Assembly: GCA_946800325.1 (NCBI GenBank)
Contig: OX326960.1
Span: 12,982,393 to 13,046,392, forward strand
Reading direction: 5' to 3'
DNA length: 64,000 nt
From: Luzula sylvatica
Lineage: Eukaryota; Streptophyta; Magnoliopsida; Poales; Juncaceae
The notes beneath the pieces are model-generated. The model saw only the letters and a list, made by a program, of their open reading frames with translations, had not been told where the DNA came from and did not search any database. The translations under genes and the position numbers were made by a program. Shown piece by piece: positions 34,550-47,280 of the stretch. Position 1 is the first letter of the stretch, and each line of letters starts with the position of its first letter.

Positions 34550-35123
34550 GTTAGTTAGTTATTTATTCAGTTAGCTAGTTGTTTGTTAGTTAGTTAGTTA
34601 ATTAGTAAGTTAGTTAGTTAGTTAGTTAGTTAATTAGTTAGTTAGTTAGTTAGTTAGTCAATATGTATGTAAGAAGGTAGTTAGTTAGTCAGTTAGTTAG
34701 TTAATTAGCAAGTACTTAGTTAGTTAGTTAGTTAGTTAGTATGTAAGAAGGTTGTTAGTTAGTTAGAAAGGTAGTAAATTTGTTAGTTAGTTAATTAATC
34801 AGTTAGTTATTTAGTTAGTTACTTAGTTAGTTAACTAGTAGTTAGTTAGTTAATCAATATATATGTATTAAGGTAGTTAGTTAGTTAGATTGATAGTTAG
34901 TTAATTAGTTAGTTAGTTAGTTAATTAGTTTGTTAGTTAGTTAGTCGGGCAGTCAGTTAGTTATCTAGTAGTTAGTTAGTTAGGTCATCAGTTAGTTATT
35001 TAGTTAGTTAGTTAGTTAGTTAGCTAGCTAGCTAGTAGTTAGCAGGATAGTTATTTATTAAGTTAGTTAGTTAGTTCGTTGGCGGGTATGTAGGAAGGTA
35101 GTTAGTTAGTTAGTTAGTTCGTA

Positions 35124-35128
35124 AATAG
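35124..35128. other. Empty target site corresponding to the retrotransposon insertion
   Basis: GTTCGTAAATAGGTATTTAAGAAG occurs here, with one AATAG and no element. The unusual left flank TTCGTAAATAG is shared only with the filled site at 13978-13988, which marks it as the true paralogue. Confidence 0.96.
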
Positions 35129-35478
35129 GTATTTAAGAAGATTGTTAGTTGGTAAATTAGTTAGTTATTATGTTAGTTGTCTAGTTATTTAGTTAATTAG
35201 TTAGTTAGTTATCTAGTAGTTAGTTCGTTAGTTATTTAGTTAGTTAACTAGTTAGTTATTTAGTTACTAGTAGTTAGTTAGTTAACTAGTTAGTTATTTA
35301 GTTAGTTAGATAGTTAGTCAGTTAGTGGGAAGGTAGTTAGTTAGTAAGTTAGTGGGTATGTAGGAAAGTAGTCAGTTAGTTAGCTAGTTAGTTAGTTAGT
35401 AAATTGGTATCTAGGAAGATAGTTATTCGGTTATTTAGTTAGTTAGTTAATTACTTAATTTGTCAGTTAGTTAGTTAT

Positions 35479-35523
<45 letters not shown>

Positions 35524-36092
35524 GAGTTAGTTAGAAAGGTAGTTAGTTAGTTAGTTAATAGGTATGTATGAAGGTAGTTAGTTTGAAAGTTAGTTAGTTA
35601 GTTAGCTAGTAGTTTATTAGTTAGTTAGTTAGTTAATAAGTTAGTTATTTAGTTAGTTAGTTAGTCAGTTAATTAGTAGTTAGTTAGTTAATTAGTTATT
35701 TAATTAGTTAGTTAGTAAATTAATTAGTAAGTGGGTATGTACGAACGTAGCTAGTTAGTTAGTTAATTTGTTAGTTAGTTAGTTAGTTTGTTAATTTGTT
35801 AGTTATTTATTTAGTTAGTTAGTTAGTTAAATAGCTAGTAGTTATTTAGTTAGTTACTAAGTCAGTGGGTATGTAGGAAGGCAGTTAGTAAGTTAGCTAG
35901 TTAGTTAGTTAATATGTATGTAGGAAGATTGTTATTTAGTTAATTAGTTAGTTATTTAGTTAGTTATCTAGTAGTTAGTTAGTTATCTAGTAGTTAGTTA
36001 GTTAGTTAGTTAGTTAGTTATTTAGTTAGCTAATAGTTAGTTAGTTAGTTAGTTAGTTAATAAGTTAGTTTGTTAGTTAGTTAGTTAGTTAA

Positions 36093-36125
<33 letters not shown>

Positions 36126-36752
36126 CAATATGTATGTAAGAAGGTAGTTAGTTAGTTAGTTAGTTATTTAGTTAGCTAGTAGTTAGTTAGTTAGTGAATT
36201 AGTTAGTTAATCAATATATATGTATCCAGGTAGTTAGTTAGTTAGTTAGATAGTTAGTTAATTAGTTAGTTAGTTAGTGAATTAGTTAGTTAGTTAGTTC
36301 GTCAGTGAGTTAGTTAGTTAGTTAGTTACGTCATCAGTTAGTTATTTTGTTAGTTAGTTAGTTAGTTAGCTTGTAGTCGGCAGGATAGTTATTTATTTAG
36401 TTAGTTAGTTAGTTGTCGGGTATGTAGGAAGGTAGTTAGTTAGTTAGTTAATAGGTATTTAAGAAGATATTGAGTTAGTAAATTAGTTAGTTATTATGTT
36501 AATTATCTAGTAATTAGTTAGTTTGTTATTTTGTCAGCTAGCTAGTAGTTAGTTAGTTAGTTAGTTATTTAGTTAGTAAGTTAGTTAGTTGTCTAGTAGT
36601 TAGTTAGTTAGTTATTTAGTTAGCTAACTAGTTAGTTATTTAGTTACTAGTAGTTAGTTAGTTAGCTAGTTAGTCATTTAGTCAGTTAGATAGTTAGTTA
36701 GTTAGTTAGTGGGAAGGTAGTTAGTTAGTAAGTTAGTGGGTATGTATGAAAG

Positions 36753-36786
<34 letters not shown>

Positions 36787-38314
36787 ATTGGTATGTAGGA
36801 AGATAGTAATTCGGTTATTTAGTTAGTTTGTTAATTTGTTAATTTGTAAGTTAGTTAGTTATTTAGTTAGTTAGTTAGTTAGTTAGTGAGTTAGTTAGAA
36901 AGGTAGTTAGTTAGTTAGTTAAGAGGTATGTATGAAGGTAGTTAGTTAGTTAGTTAGTATGCAAGAAGGTTGTTTGTTAGTTAGTTAGTTAGTTAGATAG
37001 TTAGTTAATTAGTAAGTTAGTTAGGTAATCAGTTAGTTATTTAGTTAGTTGCTTAGTTACTTAGCTAGTAGTTAGTTAGTTAGTGGGTCAGTTAGTTAAT
37101 CAATATATATGTATCAAGGTAGTTAGTTAGTTAATCAGATAGTTAGTTAATTAGTTAGTAGTTAGTCAATTAGTTAGTTAGTTAGTCAGTCAGTTAGTTA
37201 GTTAGTCATCTAGTAGTTATTTAGTTAGTTAGGTCATCAGTTAGTTATTTATTTAGTTAGTTAGTTAGTTGGTTAGCAAGTAGTTAGCAGGTCAGTTATT
37301 TATTTAGTTAGTTAGTTTGTTAGTTGGCGGGTTTGTAAGAAGGTAGTTAGTTAGTTAGTTAGTAAGTTAGTTAGTTAGTTAGTTAACAGGTATGTAAAAA
37401 GATAGTTCGTTAGTAAATTAGTTAGTTAATAGGCATGTAGCAAGATAGTTATTTAGGTAGTTAGTTTGTTAATTAGTTAATTAGTGAGTTAGTTATCTTG
37501 TAGTTAGTTAGTTAGTTATGTAGTAAGTTAACTAATTAGTTATTTAGTTACTTAGTTTGTTAGTTATCTAGTAGTTAGTTAGTTAGCTAGTCAGTTATTT
37601 AGTGAGTTAGATAGTTAGTTAGTTAGTTAATGGGAAGGTAGTTAGTTAGTTAGTTTGTGGGTATGTGGGAAGGTAGTTATTTTGTTTGTTAGTTAGTTTG
37701 TTAGTTAATTAGATAGTTAATAGGCATGTAGCAAGATAGTTATTTATCTAGTTAGTTTGTTAATTAGTTAATTAGTTAGTTAGTTATCTAGTAGTTTGTT
37801 AGTTAGTTATTTAGTTAGTTAAATAATTAGTTAGTTAGTTATCTAGTAGTTTGTTAGTTAGTTATTTAGTTAGTTAACTAATTAGTTATTTAGTTAGTTT
37901 GTTTGTTAGTTATCTAGTAGTTAGTTAGTTAGGTAGTTAGTTATTTAGTTAGTTAGATAGTTAGTTAGTTAGTTAGTATGCAACAAGGGTGTTAGTTAGT
38001 TAGTTAGTCAGACAATTAGTTAATTAGTTAGTTAGTTAGTTAATCAGTTAGTTATTTAGTTAGTTACTTAGTTAGTTAGCTAGTAGTTAGTTAGTTAGTG
38101 GGTTTGCTAGTTAATCAATATATATGTATCAAGGTAGTTAGTTAGTTAGTTAGATAGTTAGTTAATTAGTTAGTTAGTGAGTTAATTAGTTAGTTAGTTA
38201 GTTAGTCAGTTAGTTAGTCAGTCAGTTAGTTACGTCATCAGTTAGTTATTTAGTTAGTTAGTTAGTAAGCTAGTAGTCAGCATGATAGTTATTTATTTAG
38301 TTAGTTAGTTAGTT

Positions 38315-40590
38315 GGCGGGTATGTAGGAAGGTAGTTAGTTAGTTAGTTAATAGGTATTTAAGAAAATATTGAGTTAGTAAATTAGTTAGTTATTATGTT
38401 AGTGATCTAGTAATTAGTTAGTTAGTCATTTTGTCAGCTAGCTAGTAGTTAGTTAGTTAGTTAGTTTTTTAGTAAGTAAGTTAGTTAATTATCTAGTAGT
38501 TAGTTAGTTATTTAGTTAGTTAACTAGTTAGTTATTTAGTTACTAGTAGTTAGTTAGTTAGCTAGTTTGTTATTTAGTTAGTTAGATAGTTAGTTAGTTA
38601 GTTTGTGGGAAGGTAGTTAGTTAGTAAGTTTGTGGGTATGTAGGAAAGTACTTAGTTAGTTAGTTAGTTAGTGAGTTAATATGTATCTAGGAAGATAGTT
38701 ATTCGGATATTTAGTTAGTTTGTTAATTAGTTAATTTGTCAGTTAGTTAGTTATTTAGTTAGTTAGTTAGTTAGTTAGCTAGTTAGTTAGTTAGTTAGTT
38801 AGTTAGTGAGTTAGTTAGTTAGAAAGGTAGTTAGTTAGCTAGTTAATTAGTTAGTTAACTAGTTAGTTATTTAGTTAGTTAGTTTGTTAGTTATCTAGTT
38901 GTTAGTGAGTTAGCTAGTTAGTTATTCAGTTAGTTAGATAATTAGTTATTAGTCAGTTAGTGGGAAGGTAGTTAGTTAGTTAGTTAGTGGGTATGTAGGG
39001 AGGTAGTTAGTTAGTTAGTTTGTTAGTTAGTTAATTAGTTAGTTAATAGTTATGTTTGAAGATAGTTATTTAGTTAGTTAGTCAGTTTGTTATTTAGTTA
39101 ATTAGTTAGTTAGTTAGTTATTTAGTTATTTAGTTATTTAGTTAGATAGTTTGTTAGTTAGTTAGTTAGAAAGATAGTAAGTTAGTTATTTAATAGGTAT
39201 GTATGAAGGTTGTTAGTTAGTAAGTTAGATAGTTAACTAGTTAGTCAGTTAGCTAGTAGTTAGTTTGTTAGTTAGTTAGTTAATTAGTTAGTTAGTTATT
39301 TAGTAAGTTTGTGAGCTAGTTAACTAGTAGTTAGTTAGTTAATTAGTTAATTAATTAGTTAGTTAATTAGTTAGTCAGTAAGTCAGTTAGTTAGTGCGTA
39401 TGTACGAAGGTAGCTAGTTAGTTAGTTAATTTGTTAATTAGTTAGGTAGTTAGTTAGTTAGTCAGTTAGTTAGTTAATTAGTTAGTTATGTATTTAGTTA
39501 GGTAGTTAGTTAAATAGCTAGTAGTTATTTAGTTAGTTATTTATTTATTTATTTTGTTACTTAGTTAGTGGGCATGTAGGAAGGTAGTTAGTAAGTTAGT
39601 CAGTTAGTTAGTTAGTTAATTAGCTAATATGTAAGTGGGAAGATAGTTAGTTAGTTAATTAGTTAGTTTTTTAGTTAGTTATCTAGTAGTTAATTAGTTA
39701 GTTATTTAGTTAGTTATCTAGTAGTTAGCTAGTTAGTTAGTTAGTAAGTTAGTTATTTATTCAGTTAGCTAGTAGTTAGTTAGTTAGTTAGTTAGCTAGT
39801 TAGTTAGTTAGTTAGTTAATTAGTTAGTTAGTTAGTTATTTAGTTAGTTAGTTAGTATGCAAGAAGGGTGTTAGTTAGTTAGTTAGTCAGACAATTAGTT
39901 AATTAGTTAGTTAGTTAGTTAGTTAATCAGTTAGTTATTTAGTTAGTTACTTTGTTGGTTAGCTAGTAGTTAGTTAGTTAGTGGGTTTGCTAGTTAATCA
40001 ATATATATGTATCAAGGTAGTTAGTTAGTTAGTTAGATAGTTAGTTAATTAGTTAGTTAGTGAGTTAATTAGTTAGTTAGTTAGTTAGTCAGTTAGTTAG
40101 TCAGTCAGTTAGTTACGTCATCAGTTATTTATTTAGTTAGTTAGTTAGTTGGCGGATATGTAGGAAGGTAGTTAGTTAGTTAGTTAATAGGTATTTAAGA
40201 AAATATTGAGTTAGTAAATTAGTTAGTTATTATGTTAGTGATCTAGTAATTAGTCAGTTAGTCATTTTGTCAGCTAGCTAGTAGTTAGTTAGTTAGTTAG
40301 TTTTTTAGTAAGTAAGTTAGTTAATTATCTAGTAGTTAGTTAGTTATTTAGTTAGTTAACTAGTTAGTTATTTAGTTACTAGTAGTTAGTTAGTTAGCTA
40401 GTTAGTTATTTAGTTAGTTAGATAGTTAGTTAGTTAGTTTGTGGGAAGGAAGTTAGTTAATAAGTTAGTGGGTATGTAGGAAAGTACTTAGTTAGTTAGT
40501 TAGTTAGTGAGTTAATAGGTATCTAGGAAGATAGGTATTCGGATATTTAGTTAGTTTGTTAATTAGTTAATTTGTCAGTTAGTTAGTTAT

Positions 40591-40639
<49 letters not shown>

Positions 40640-42036
40640 GAGTTAGTTAGTTAGAAAGATAGTTAGTTAGCTAGTTAATTAGTTAGTTAACTAGTTAGTT
40701 ATTTAGTTAGTTAGTTTGTTAGTTATCTAGTTGTTAGTGAGTTAGCTAGTTAGTTATTCAGTCAGTTAGATAATTAGTTATTAGTCAGCTAGTGGGAAGG
40801 TAGTTAGTTAGTTAGTTAGTGGGTATGTAGGAAGGTAGTTAGTTAGTTATTTTGTTAGTTAGTTAATTAGTTAGTTAATAGTTATGTTCGAAGATAGTTA
40901 TTTAGTTAGTTAGTTAGTTTGTTATTTAGTTAATTAGTTAGTTAGTTAGTTATTTAGTTATTTAGTAATTTAGTTAGATAGTTTGTTAGTTAGTTAGTTA
41001 GAAAGATAGTAAGTTAGTAATTTAATAGGTATGTATGAAAGATGTTAGTTAGTAAGTTAGATAGTTAACTAGTTAGTCAGTTAGCTAGTAGTTAGTTAGT
41101 TAGTTAGTTAATTAGTTAGTTAGTTATTTAGTAAGTTTGTGAGGTAGTTAACTAGTATTTAGTTAGTTAATTAGTTAATTAATTAGTTAGTTAATTAGTT
41201 AGTCAGTAAGTCAGTTAGTTAGTGCGTATGTACGAAGGTAGCTAGTTAGTTAGTTAATTTGTTAGTTATTTAGTTAGTTAGTTAGTCAGTTAGTTAGTTA
41301 ATTAGTTAGTTATGTATTTAGTTAGTTAGTTAGTTAAATAGCTAGTTGTTATTTAGTTATTTATTTATTTATTTATTTTGTTACTTAGTTAGTGGGTATG
41401 TAGGAAGGTAGTTTGTAAGTTAGTCAGTTAGTTAGTTAGTTAATTAGCTAATATGTAAGTGGGAAGATAGTTAGTTAGTTAATTAGTTTGTTTTTTAGTT
41501 AGTTATCTAGTAGTTAATTAGTTAGTTATTTGGTTAGTTATCTAGTAGTTAGCTAGTTAGTTAGTTAGTAAGTTAGTTATTTATTCAGTTAGCTATTAGT
41601 TAGTTAGTTAGTTAGTTAGTTAGATAGTAAGTTAGTTAGTTATTCAATTAGTTAGTTTGTTAGTTAGTTAGTCAATATTTATGTAAGAAGGTAGTCGGTT
41701 AGTTAGTTAGTTAGTTAATTAGCAAGTAGTTAGTTAGTTACTTAGTTAGTTAGTATATAAGAAGGTTGTTAGTTAGTTAGTTAGTTAGATAGTTAGTTAA
41801 TTAGTTTGTTAGTTAGTTAAAGAGTTAGTTATTAAGTTTGTTACTTAGTTAGTTAGCTAGTAGTTAGTTAGTTAGTGAGTTAGTTAGTGAATCAATATAT
41901 ATGTATCAAGGTAGTTAGTTAGTTAGTTGGATAGTTAGTTAATTTGTTAGTCAGTTAATTAGTTAATTATCTAGTAGTTAGTTTGTTAGTTAGGTCATCA
42001 GTTAATTAGTTAGTTAAATACCTAGTAGTTATTTAG

Positions 42037-42090
<54 letters not shown>

Positions 42091-42691
42091 ATTAGTTAGT
42101 TTTTTAGTTAGTTATCTAGTAGTTAATTAGTTAGTTATTTAGTTAGTTATCTAGTAGTTAGCTAGTTAGTTAGTTAGTAAGTTAGTTATTTATTCAGTTA
42201 GCTAGTAGTTAGTTAGTTAGTTAGTTTGATAGTAAGTTAGTTAGTTAGTTATTCAATTAGTTAGTTTGTTAGTTAGTTAGTCAATATTTATGTAAGAAGG
42301 TAGTCAGTTAGTTAGTTAGTTAGTTAATTAGCAAGTAGTTAGTTAGTTACTTAGTTAGTTAGTATATAAGAAGGTTGTTAGTTAGTTAGTTAGTTAGATA
42401 GTTAGTTAATTAGTTTGTTAGTTAGTTAAAGAGTTAGTTATTAAGTTTGTTACTTAGTTAGTTAGCTAGTAGTTAGTTAGTTAGTGAGTTAGTTAGTGAA
42501 TCAATATATATGTATCAAGGTAGTTAGTTAGTTAGTTAGATAGTTAATTAATTAGTAAGTCAGTTAATTAGTTAATTATTTAGTATTTAGTTTGTTAGTT
42601 AGGTCATCAGTTAATTAGTTAGTTAATTAGTTTGTTAAATACCTAGTAGTTATTTAGTGAGTTATTTATTTATTTAGTTAGTTAGTTAGTT
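38315..42691 (+). repeat. 4.37-kb tandem unit, copy 1 (inside duplication copy 2)
   Basis: Phased from GGCGGGTATGTAGG at 38315, which recurs at 42692 (offset 4,377; 4,369 at the AGTATGCAAGAAGGG punctuator). The equivalent region of the first 21-kb copy (22.66-26.96 kb) is present once, so this duplication came after the 21-kb event. Confidence 0.82.
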
Positions 42692-43127
42692 GGCGGGTAT
42701 GTAGGAAGGTAGTTAGTTAGTTAGTTAATAGGTATTTAAGAAAATATTGAGTTAGTAAATTAGTTAGTTATTATGTTAGTGATCTAGTAATTAGTTAGTC
42801 ATTTTGTCAGCTAGCTAGTAGTTAGTTAGTTAGTTTGTTTTTTAGTAAGTAAGTTAGTTAATTATCTAGTAGTTAGTTAGTTATTTAGTTAGTTAACTAG
42901 TTAGTTATTTAGTTACTAGTAGTTAGTTAGTTAGCTAGTTAGTTATTTAGTTAGTTAGATAGTTAGTTAGTTAGTTTGTGGGAAGGTAGTTAGTTAGTAA
43001 GTTAGTGGGTATGTAGGAAAGTACTTAGTTAGTTAGTTAGTTAGTGAGTTAATAGGTATCTAGGAAGATAGTTATTCGGATATTTAGTTAGTTTGTTAAT
43101 TAGTTAATTTGTCAGTTAGTTAGTTAT

Positions 43128-43176
<49 letters not shown>

Positions 43177-44955
43177 GAGTTAGTTAGTTAGAAAGGTAGT
43201 TAGTTAGCTAGTTAATTAGTTAGTTAACTAGTTAGTTATTTAGTTAGTTAGTTTGTTAGTTATCTAGTTGTTAGTGAGTTAGCTAGTTAGTTATTCAGTT
43301 AGTTAGATAATTAGTTATTAGTCAGTTAGTGGGAAGGTAGTTAGTTAGTTAGTTAGTGGGTATGTAGGGAGGTAGTTAGTTAGTTAGTTTGTTAGTTAGT
43401 TAATTAGTTAGTTAATAGTTATGTTTGAAGATAGTTATTTAGTTAGTTAGTTAGTTTGTTATTTAGTTAATTAGTTAGTTAGTTAGTTATTTAGTTATTT
43501 AGTTATTTAGTTAGATAGTTTGTTAGTTAGTTAGTTAGAAAGATAGTAAGTTAGTTATTTAATAGTTATGTATGAAGGTTGTTAGTTAGTAAGTTAGATA
43601 GTTAACTAGTTAGTCAGTTAGCTAGTAGTTAGTTTGTTAGTTAGTTAGTTAAGTAGTTAGTTAGTTATTTAGTAAGTTTGTGAGCTAGTTAACTAGTAGT
43701 TAGTTAGTTAATTAGTTAATTAATTTGTTAGTTAATTAGTTAGTCAGTAAGTCAGTTAGTTAGTGCGTATGTACGAAGGTAGCTAGTTAGTTAGTTAATT
43801 TGTTAGTTAGTTAGGTAGTTAGTTAGTTAGTCAGTTAGTTAGTTAATTAGTTAGTTACGTATTTAGTTAGTTAGTTAGTTAAATAGCTAGTAGTTATTTA
43901 GTTAGTTATTTATTTATTTATTTTGTTACTTAGTTAGTGGGTATGTAGGAAGGTAGTTAGTAAGTTAGTCAGTTAGTTAGTTAGTTAATTAGCTAATATG
44001 TAAGTGGGAAGATAGTTAGTTAGTTAATTAGTTAGTTTTTTAGTTAGTTATCTAGTAGTTATTTAGTTAGTTATTTAGTTAGTTATCTAGTAGTTAGCTA
44101 GTTAGTTAGTTAGTAAGTTAGTTATTTATTCAGTTAGCTAGTAGTTAGTTAGTTAGTTAGTTAGCTAGTTAGTTAGTTAGTTAGTTAATTAGTTAGTTAG
44201 TTAGTTATTTAGTTAGTTAGTTAGTATGCAAGAAGGGTGTTAGTTAGTTAGTTAGTCAGACAATTAGTTAATTAGTTAGTTAGTTAGTTAATCAGTTAGT
44301 TATTTAGTTAGTTACTTTGTTAGTTAGCTAGTAGTTAGTTAGTTAGTGGGTTTGCTAGTTAATCAATATATATGTATCAAGGTAGTTAGTTAGTTAGTTA
44401 GATAGTAAGTTAATTAGTTAGTTAGTGAGTTAATTAGTTAGTTAGTTAGTTAGTCAGTTAGTTAGTCAGTCAGTTAGTTACGTCATCAGTTATTTATTTA
44501 GTTAGTTAGTTAGTTGGCGGGTATGTAGGAAGGTAGTTAGTTAGTTAGTTAATAGGTATTTAAGAAAATATTGAGTTAGTAAATTAGTTAGTTATTATGT
44601 TAGTGATCTAGTAATTAGTCAGTTAGTCATTTTGTCAGCTAGCTAGTAGTTAGTTAGTTAGTTAGTTTTTTAGTAAGTAAGTTAGTTAATTATCTAGTAG
44701 TTAGTTAGTTATTTAGTTAGTTAACTAGTTAGTTATTTAGTTACTAGTAGTTAGTTAGTTAGCTAGTTAGTTATTTAGTTAGTTAGATAGTTAGTTAGTT
44801 AGTTTGTGGGAAGGTAGTTAGTTAGTAAGTTAGTGGGTATGTAGGAAAGTACTTAGTTAGTTAGTTAGTTAGTGAGTTAATAGGTATCTAGGAAGATAGG
44901 TATTCGGATATTTAGTTAGTTTGTTAATTAGTTAATTTGTCAGTTAGTTAGTTAT

Positions 44956-45000
<45 letters not shown>

Positions 45001-45893
45001 GAGTTAGTTAGTTAGAAAGGTAGTTAGTTAGCTAGTTAATTAGTTAGTTAACTAGTTAGTTATTTAGTTAGTTAGTTAGTGCGTATGTACGAAGGTAGCT
45101 AGTTAGTTAGTTAATTTGTTAGTTATTTAGTTAGTTAGTTAGTCAGTTAGTTAGTTAATTAGTTAGTTATGTATTTAGTTAGTTAGTTAGTTAAATAGCT
45201 AGTTGTTATTTAGTTATTTATTTATTTATTTATTTTGTTACTTAGTTAGTGGGTATGTAGGAAGGTAGTTAGTAAGTTAGTCAGTTAGTTAGTTAGTTAA
45301 TTAGCTAATATGTAAGTGGGAAGATAGTTAGTTAGTTAATTAGTTTGTTTTTTAGTTAGTTATCTAGTAGTTAATTAGTTAGTTATTTGGTTAGTTATCT
45401 AGTAGTTAGCTAGTTAGTTAGTTAGTAAGTTAGTTATTTATTCAGTTAGCTATTAGTTAGTTAGTTAGTTAGTTAGATAGTAAGTTAGTTAGTTAGTTAT
45501 TCAATTAGTTAGTTTGTTAGTTAGTTAGTCAATATTTATGTAAGAAGGTAGTCGGTTAGTTAGTTAGTTAGTTAATTAGCAAGTAGTTAGTTAGTTACTT
45601 AGTTAGTTAGTATATATGAAGGTTGTTAGTTAGTTAGTTAGTTAGATAGTTAGTTAATTAGTTTGTTAGTTAGTTAAAGAGTTAGTTATTAAGTTTGTTA
45701 CTTAGTTAGTTAGCTAGTAGTTAGTTAGTTAGTGAGTTAGTTAGTGAATCAATATATATGTATCAAGGTAGTTAGTTAGTTAGTTAGATAGTTAGTTAAT
45801 TTGTTAGTCAGTTAATTAGTTAATTATCTAGTAGTTAGTTTGTTAATTAGGTCATCAGTTAATTAGTTAGTTAAATACCTAGTAGTTATTTAG

Positions 45894-45935
<42 letters not shown>

Positions 45936-46460
45936 ATTAGTTAGTTTTTAGTTAGTTATCTAGTAGTTAATTAGTTAGTTATTTAGTTAGTTATCTAGTA
46001 GTTAGCTAGGTAGTTAGTTAGTAAGTTAGTTATTTATTCAGTTAGCTAGTAGTTAGTTAGTTAGTTAGTTTGATAGTAAGTTAGTTAGTTAGTTATTCAA
46101 TTAGTTAGTTTGTTAGTTAGTTAGTCAATATTTATGTAAGAAGGTAGTCAGTTAGTTAGTTAGTTAGTTAATTAGCAAGTAGTTAGTTAGTTACTTAGTT
46201 AGTTAGTATATAAGAAGGTTGTTAGTTAGTTAGTTAGTTAGATAGTTAGTTAATTAGTTTGTTAGTTAGTTAAAGAGTTAGTTATTAAGTTTGTTACTTA
46301 GTTTGTTAGCTAGTAGTTAGTTAGTTAGTGAGTTAGTTAGTGAATCAATATATATGTATCAAGGTAGTTAGTTAGTTAGTTAGATAGTTAGTTAATTAGT
46401 TAGTTAGTTAATTAGTTAAATACCTAGTAGTTATTTAGTGAGTTATTTATTTATTTAGTT
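42692..46460 (+). repeat. 4.37-kb tandem unit, copy 2, with 0.51-kb internal deletion
   Basis: The offset to the previous unit is 4,369 at 44.22 kb but 3,857 at 45.08 kb, so about 512 bp is missing near 45.07 kb. The deletion joins GTTATTTAGTTAGTTAG to a later repeat of the same words. The end is approximate. Confidence 0.8.
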
Positions 46461-46718
46461 AGTTACTTTGTTAGTTGGTATGTATGAAGGTAGTTAGTAA
46501 GTTATTTAGTTAGTTAGTTAGTTAGTTAGTTAATATGTATGTAGGAAGATAGTTAGGTTGTTTATTAGTTGGTTATTTAGTTAGTTTTCTAGTAGTTAGT
46601 TAGTTAGTTAGTTATTTATTTATTCAGTTAGCTAATAGTTAGTTAGTTAGTTAGTAAGTTAGTTAGTTAGTTAGTTAGTTAATTAGTTAGTTAGTTAGTC
46701 AATATTTATGTAAGAAGG

Positions 46719-46750
<32 letters not shown>

Positions 46751-47234
46751 CAGTTATTAATTAGCTAGTAGTTAGTTAGTTAGTTAGTTAGTTAGTATGT
46801 AAGAAGGATGTTAGTTAGTTAGTTAGTTAGATAGTTAGTTGATTTGTTAGTTAGTTAATCAGTTAGTTATTTAGTTAGTTACTTAGTTAGTTGGTTAGTA
46901 GTTAGTTAGTCAGTGAGTTAGTAAGTTAATCAATATGTATGTATCAAGGTAGTTAGTTAGTTAGTTAGTTAGATAGTTTGTTAATTAACTAGTTAGTTAA
47001 TTAGTTCGTTAGTTAGTTAGTCAGTTAGTTAGTTAGTTATCTAGTAGTTAGTTAGTTAGTTAGGTCATCAGTTAGTTATTTATTTAGCTAGTAGTTGGCG
47101 GGTATTTATGTAGGTAGTTTGTTAGTTAGTTATTTAGATAATAGGTATTTAAAAAGATAGTTTGTTAGTAAATTAGTTAGTTATTATTTTAGTTATCTAG
47201 TAATTAGTTAGTTAGTATGTTGTCAGCTAGCTAG

Positions 47235-47280
<46 letters not shown>

